DNA from: Ophioceras dolichostomum
Taxonomy: Eukaryota; Ascomycota; Sordariomycetes; Magnaporthales; Ophioceraceae
Length of the DNA stretch: 64,000 nucleotides
NCBI GenBank assembly: GCA_003049485.1
Contig: PYST01000142.1
Coordinates: 652-64,651 of the forward strand
Reading direction: 5' to 3'
This document shows positions 57,740 to 64,000 of this stretch, in pieces. The notes beneath the pieces were generated by a model. That model searched no databases and was not told the DNA's origin. It was given only the letters and a program-made list of their open reading frames with translations. How positions within the stretch are numbered: position 1 is the first letter of the stretch; each line of letters starts with the position of its first letter. A program made the translations under genes and the position numbers.

Positions 57740-58340
57740 TTCGGCTGTGTTAGGGGGTTGTTCTGTCGGAAAATTGTCGTACGAGGCAGCGAGATCTGCG
57801 CCAGGGACTGTCGTGGGGATGCGCTGGTCGGGCAGTCGCTGGAAAAGTATGAAGTATGCGGGTGCTGCGCGGCGGCTGTAGCGTAGAGCGCAAAGGGGAA
57901 TGGAATGTGGAGGAAGGAAGCCAATGTTTGCAGGAAACCAACAGCTCAAGACCACTAGGTGCCTTTAAGTAAAAGAGGGTGAAAGTCGATGACGGTGAAC
58001 TTCCAAGAACACAGTGGTGGCGGCGCCGGCCCAGAACTTTCTTACCACAGTATCTTATCATCATCGGGTGTTACGTCATCACGTGAGCAGGCATTCTAGG
58101 CATATATGGGGCAGCTCAGCCATTGAGCTTGGACGCGTTGTGCCTAATCGCGAGAGGCACAGGCAGTGAACAAGCGCTAGCATAAACATAACAGGAGAAA
58201 TTCAACCATGAGCTTCTTTTCTTCGTGACTCGTAGGTTTTCCATGAATCATGCATGCCTCACGATCATCGCAATAATGCTTTTCCTCTTTTGTCCTACCG
58301 TTTCCTCTAATCTACTGCCCGCCCTTAAAAACCCTCCAAA

Positions 58341-61300
58341 ATGGATGTGTTCCGTGTAAGACTCAACTGCATCGATCACTATCAAGCCACACCGACCAGG
58401 TACGACCCCTGCCTCCGGAACGACATCCGGCCTTCCCAGCTGTCCAAGGAGCCCAGACTGCCAGTGATTCGCGTCTTCGGCTCGACCGAGACCGGTCAGA
58501 AGGTGTGCGCCCACATCCATGGCGCTCTCCCCTATCTTTTCATTGAGTACACGGGAAGTTTGGCCCCGAATGATGGTAAGTTTCCTTTTGTCTTGCTGTT
58601 GCTGTTGCTGTTGCTGTTAGTCTCAGTCTCGGTCTTGCACACTTGCTTTTACTCTGCATTTGATCTGTGGATTTGCAGTCGGGTGTTAGTAGTCAGATGC
58701 TAGTAGTCAGATGCTTACACTGCAGCTTAATAATAGTTGGCGCCTTCATCTACCGGCTACACTTGTCTATCGACCATGCCCTGGCCGTGAGCTACAGACA
58801 AGATGTGTATGGTCGTGAACAGCCCCGATACGTGGCTCGCATCACCCTCGTGAAGGGCGTCCCCTTCTATGGCTTCCATGTCGGGTACAAGCTCTACCTC
58901 AAGATCTACATGCTCAACCCGATGGTCATGACCCGCCTGGCCGACCTCCTTCACCAGGGAGTCATCATGAAGCGCAAGTTCCAGCCGTACGAAGCGCACC
59001 TGCAATATCTGCTGCAGTTCATGACCGACTACAACCTCTACGGGTGCGGCTACGTCGAGGCCGGCAAGGTCTTCTTCAGGTTGCCGGTGCCTCACGTCCC
59101 CGACGACGAGGACAGTCCACACCTCTGGCATAGCCAATCCATCCAGCCCGCTCGGATGACGGAAGACCGATCACTCCCTCGGATCAGCCACTGCTCCATC
59201 GAGGTCGACATCTGCGTGCAGGACATCCTCAATCGCAAGGACGTCAAAGAGCGCCGCCTTCATCACGACTTCGTCGAGCGACTCAACCCATTGCCCGCCG
59301 ACATGAAACTGGTCCACAGCATGGCAGGGCTCTGGAAGGACGAAACCAAACGTCGTCGGAGACGCCTCATGCAGGCTTCAGACCCGGGCAGCAGCAGCCC
59401 CTTCCCAGCCGAGGCTCTCGTCTCCATGTCGGCCGACCCTCGCGATTCCCAACCCCAAGGTTGGCTTCACGAGGAAGAGTTCAGACAAGAAATCCAACAG
59501 CTGATTGCTGATGAGCGAGGAGCCGGCGACGATGCGCCTGTCACCTTTGACTCGTTTGTGAGACAATTGCCACCAGGGTTCGTTGTTAAAACCGTCCTGG
59601 AATCCGTCGAAGATCTCTACCCGAGCAATCTCCAGTCTTCGCTTGGTGTTCTATCCCAGACTGCCAGTAATGCCGAACTACTAGATCCCTCAAGTAGCAT
59701 CGAGGTAGACGAGCAGGGCGTGCTCGGACTCAGTGTGGCAGCAGCCGTGTCTGGTGATGACGATCTGTTCCCCGATGACTCCGACGAGGACATGGTGCGG
59801 GAGGCTGCACGTCTTGAGCGGGAGGCATTGAAAGAAAAGAAGCTGAAGGCGCGAACGCTGGCGCAAAAGCCGGTGCAACAACCGACGCAAAAGCCGACGC
59901 AAATGTCGGCCGAGAAGGATCGGTCTCGTGGACTTCCGGCCGGCTCGTCTCTACCGCTGTCTGCGAACGGTGTTGTCGGTGTCTGCGACGTCGCCATGCT
60001 CCAAGGCGCTGGATCCAGCATCCCCATCACTCGGGCGCTCACCAAGGCTGTTAGAGAAGACGAAGAGCTAGTTTGCGAGTTGTCTCCATCTCCAGAATCT
60101 CCAGACCAGTCGCTCCAGGCCCAGCCGACACTGTCGCACCTCAAACGATCAATACACCCCACCGTGGACACCGTCGACGAGCATCCCCCCAAACGGCCAA
60201 GGATTATGAGGATCAACGAGTTACGGTTTGTTCCTCCCCCCAGACGTGAGGTGCACCCTTCTCAACAATCACCGACCATAGTCACGGACATGGATTTTAT
60301 CCTGCCGCCTTCCGCGCAACAGCCGCCTAGAAGCCCGGAAGAGACCTCCATGCCGCCGCCCTCATCACAGCCTCGGAAGTCAACCCTGAGAGATGGGACT
60401 TCGCAGCGGGCAGGGAATCAGACTCTGAGCTTCGCCGTGGTGAAAGATCCTCACGACCCTGACACCGTGCTGCGTCTGAGCCAGCAGTCCAGTTCTCAAG
60501 CCAGTTCTCAAGCCAGTTCTCAAGCAGATTCTCAAGCCAGCAATCCAGACCCCAGCAGCAGCAACAAGAAACGCGTCGTATTCGAGTATTTGATTCATTC
60601 ATCGTCAGATGAGCTCTGGTCTTCTTTCGAAACCCCCTCCAAGCTTGAGGAAGTTGTCGAGTCCTTTTGGCCAACTTCCTCATCGCAAGGAGGAGATACT
60701 ACTGGCAGTCAATCCGTCCCCGCAAGCTCGACCTCGAGCAGTCGGGATCTTGGCACGGCGACGAGGACGTATGTCATACGGACCCCTCCGCCGACCGCCG
60801 TGGAGGTGTGTGCCACAATGGAGGAGTATGGTGTTCCGGACGTGATATACCAGGACGCCTTCTACAGTAAAGAGAAGGATGTGCCCGCGCGTTCGAGAGA
60901 GTTCGCTGGTCGCACATTCAGGCTTCTTGGAAACACGCTGCCGTACCTACCCGAGTTTGACGCCGATGGTAAGTCTCCGGCTACTTTTGGGGTCAAGACG
61001 ACAAAGGTGCCTGACAAGGCCCAGATGAAGCGTCAATACGACCAGCAGCGGCGAGAGTGCTCTCTGAGGGGCTGGGAGATTGCAGTGCCGCCGCCCAGCT
61101 TCGACGAAGTATCGGCCTGGTGGGACGACAAACAGCAGATGAAGGAGGGCAGGAAAGCCGGCACGGGCACAGACACTGGCAGGGCTCCGGCGTCCACACC
61201 GCTGTCGACACAAACTCCCAGGCCGTACCTATCCCAGATCGAAGGGGCTACTCCGAAGAACAAGCACGGGTTCAAGTACTCGCAGAAGCCAAAGTCGACC

Positions 61301-64000
61301 AGCGTGCGGCACGAGGTGCGATACATGAGCACGATGAGCATTGAGCTCCACGTCAACACCAGAGGCAAGCTGGTGCCGGACCCAGAAAAGGACGAGGTGA
61401 AATGCATCTTCTGGTGCGTCAAGTCGGACGACCGGTCGGCAAACAGCAGCAACAGCCAGTCCTCGCCATCCCCCAGCGATGGTGGCCTCCTATCAGGCGT
61501 TATCATGCTCTCCGATAGAGAAGGCTGCACAGGCAAGCCGCTTGCCTCGCGCCTCCGCAGCCAGATCACAGGCTCGCTCCACGAGGAGGCCTCCGAGCTC
61601 GACGCGATGGTGCGCATGGTCGAGATCGTCCGGACGCACGACCCGGACATCCTGACGGGCTACGAGGTACACGGCTCGTCGTGGGGCTACCTCATCGAGC
61701 GGGCGCGGTTCAAGTACGACTACAACCTGTGCGACGAGTTCTCGCGCATGAAGTCGCAGTCGCACGGGCGGCACGGCAAGGAGGCCGACCGCTGGGGCTT
61801 CAACACGACGTCGACCATCCGCGTCACGGGCCGACACATGATCAACATCTGGCGCGCCATGCGGGGGGAGCTGAACCTCCTGCAGTACACGCTGGAGAAC
61901 GTGGCGTGGCACCTGCTACACCGCCGCGTGCCGCACTACTCGTGGCAGACCCTGACGAGCTGGTACGTCGAGGGCATGGACTGCCTGTGCTCCCGGAGCA
62001 ACAACTTCCTCGCGCACCAGCGGCAGCTCCGCGACCTCGCCAAGCTCCTGCGCCACTACCAGGCGCGCGCGCGGCTCGACATCGAGATCCTGGAGGGGAA
62101 CGAGCTGGTGTCCCGCACGAGCGAGCAGGCGCGCCTGCTGGGCGTGGACTTCTTCTCCGTCTTCTCGCGCGGCTCGCAGTTCAAGGTCGAGTCCATCATG
62201 TTCCGCATCGCGAAGCCCGAGAACTTCCTGCTCGTCTCGCCCAGCCGCAAGCAGGTCGGCGGGCAGAACGCGCTCGAGTGCCTGCCGCTCGTGATGGAGC
62301 CCCAGAGCGCCTTCTACAACAGCCCCGTGCTGGTGCTCGACTTCCAGAGCCTGTACCCGTCGGTCATGATCGCGTACAACTACTGCTACTCGACCTTCCT
62401 CGGCCGCATCGTCGACTGGAAGGGCTCGGCCAACAAGATGGGCTTCACCGAGTACCGGCGCAGGAGGCGCATGCTGGAGCTCCTCCAGGAGCACATCAAC
62501 ATCGCGCCCAACGGCATGATGTACTGCAAACCCTCGATCCGCAAGTCGCTCCTCGCCAAGATGCTGACCGAGATCCTCGAGACGCGCGTGATGGTGAAGT
62601 CCGGCATGAAGCAGGACAAGTCCGACAAGACGCTGCAGCAGCTGCTCAACAACCGACAGCTCGCGCTGAAGCTCCTGGCCAACGTCACGTACGGCTACAC
62701 GTCCGCCTCCTTCTCCGGGCGCCTCCCCTGCTCGGAGATAGCGGACTCCATCGTGCAGACCGGGCGGGAGACCCTCGAGCGCTCCGTGGCGTACATTCAC
62801 TCCGTACCGCGCTGGGGCGCCGAGGTCGTGTACGGCGACACGGACAGCCTGTTCATCCACCTGAAGGGCCGCACGAAGGACCAGGCCTTCGCCATCGGCG
62901 AGGAGATCGCCAAGGCCATCACGGACATGAACCCGCGCCCGATGAAGCTCAAGTTCGAAAAGGTCTACCTGCCGTGCGTGCTCCTCGCGAAGAAGCGCTA
63001 CGTCGGCTACAAGTACGAGACCCGCGACCAGGCGGCGCCCGAGTTCGACGCGAAGGGCATCGAGACCGTCCGGCGGGACGGCACGCCGGCGGAGCAGAAG
63101 ATCCAGGAGAAGTGCCTCAAGCTGCTCTTCGAGACGGCCGACCTGAGCCTCGTGAAAGAGTACTTCCAGCGCCAGTGCGGCAAGATCATGCGCGGCGACG
63201 TGTCCGTGCAGGACTTCTGCTTCGCGCGGGAGGTGAAGCTGGGCACCTACAGCACAACCCGGAAGGGGCCCGCGCCTCCCGGGGCGCTGATCAGCACGCG
63301 CAGGATGCTGCAGGACGCCCGCGCGGAGCCGCAGTACGGCGAGCGCGTGCCGTACGTCGTCGTCGCGGGCGCGCCCGGCGCGAGGCTCGCGGACCGGTGC
63401 GTGGCGCCCGAGGAGCTGCTGAGCATCGCGGGCTCGCACCTGAGGCTCGACTCAGAGTACTACATCTCCAAGAACATCATTCCGCCGCTGGAGAGGATCT
63501 TCAATCTCGTGGGCGCGCACGTGCGCGGGTGGTACGACGAAATGCCGCGTGTGGTGCGCTTGCGCAGGCTGGACCCCGCCGCCGACGACGATTGGTACCC
63601 CGGCGGTGGTGCATTTTCCCTTCTTGGAGGCGGTGGGAACTTCTCCGGGGGAGGCATCATGGCCTTGGCGCAGAAGAAGAAGCAGGTCACGCTGGACAGC
63701 TACCTGCGGCCGACGAGCTGCTCGGTGTGCGGCGTGCGCATCAAGCAGCGGCCGGCCTCGATTCGCCTGCGTCTACCCGGCACAGGGACCGCAAACGGCA
63801 CCGAGCGCAACGTGGTGATATGCGCGCGCTGCTCCCGCGACACCGTCACCACGCTGAACGACATGCACGCCCGGCTGAACCGCGAGCGGAGGCGGCTGGA
63901 TGAGGTGGTGAGGGTTTGCCAGAGCTGCGCGGGCCTGTCGCCGGGGGAGGTGGTGGAGTGCGACAGCAAGGATTGCCCTGTGTTTTACACGCGGGTCAAG
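58341..64000 (+). CDS. REV3: DNA polymerase zeta catalytic subunit (partial at the window end)
   Basis: Exon 1 (58341-58575) and exon 2 (58737 to the window end) join in phase; at least 1833 residues are present and no stop has been reached. The N-terminus MDVFRVRLNCIDHYQATPTR is typical of Rev3. The family-B polymerase core carries DFQSLYPSVMIAYNYCYS (motif A, first Asp near residue 1280), LLANVTYGYTSASFSGR (motif B) and YGDTDS (motif C, residues 1444-1449 with both catalytic Asp). The C-terminus has CysA (SCSVCGVRIK ... CARC) and CysB (VCQSC ... CDSKDC), the latter binding the Fe-S cluster and Rev7/Pol31. Rev3 is the polymerase of translesion synthesis and most induced mutagenesis. The central region (about residues 380-800) is Ser/Gln-rich, including four tandem SSQA units near 60486-60535. 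Only the last few residues should be missing. Confidence 0.95.

Noticed and set aside
61681..63903. 740-codon frame in another frame of REV3, and a 507-codon antisense frame at 61916-63439
   Set aside because: The frame at +2 carries all REV3 motifs; the others are compositional shadows of high third-position GC.
1..64000. CRISPR arrays, rRNA genes, intact transposons
   Set aside because: No regular spacer-repeat structure, rRNA-like sequence, transposase or reverse-transcriptase motif was seen in any part I could read.

Overview
The window is nuclear DNA of a filamentous ascomycete. Genes have short introns (about 50-180 bp, GT...AG), coding DNA is GC-rich, and the long intergenic stretches hold microsatellites and GGTACCTAGG-type motifs. 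The gene set and order identify the mating-type (MAT) region of a Sordariomycete: SLA2, then MAT1-1-1, MAT1-1-2, MAT1-2-1 and a small unknown gene, then APN2, APC5 and, after a 9-kb interruption, COX13. The species cannot be named from sequence alone. Genes of both mating types lie in one locus, so the strain should be homothallic (self-fertile) or able to lose one mating type.

Layout. 1-11 kb: gene-poor DNA with one repeat-rich open region (2560-5366) that changes frame three times and looks like a decayed gene. 11.2-12.0 kb: secreted double-WSC protein. 13.4-14.3 kb: Sos7-like kinetochore coiled-coil protein. 16.0-19.6 kb: SLA2. 21.8-26.6 kb: MAT genes, with the two MAT1-1 genes bracketed by a direct repeat that contains 41 identical bases. 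27.8-28.8 kb: unknown 198-aa gene with two look-alike introns and a relic of its last exon downstream. 29.1-35.8 kb: APN2 and APC5. 37.4-43 kb: relic island (broken Nma111-like protease and a protein-kinase fragment interrupted by a microsatellite). 44.9-45.8 kb: COX13. 46.8-48.0 kb: unknown protein. 49.4-52.8 kb: PA-TM-RING ubiquitin ligase. 56.2-57.7 kb: SLU7. 58.3-64.0 kb: REV3, running off the window end.

The intact genes are mostly housekeeping (endocytosis, base-excision repair, translesion synthesis, anaphase control, respiration, splicing); the functional unit of special interest is MAT. MAT1-1-1 (alpha-box) and MAT1-2-1 (HMG-box) are the two transcription regulators of sexual identity, and MAT1-1-2 is a companion needed for fruiting-body development in related fungi. 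The flanking direct repeats predict that homologous recombination could excise 3126 bp with both MAT1-1 genes and leave a MAT1-2-only nucleus, i.e. one-way mating-type switching. This is inference and has not been tested.

Limits: two N gaps (21809-21879, 38907-39004) and a single N (7422) all touch G or C runs, so small indels in homopolymers may be assembly errors. Exon boundaries were worked out by hand from splice consensus, reading phase and family resemblance.
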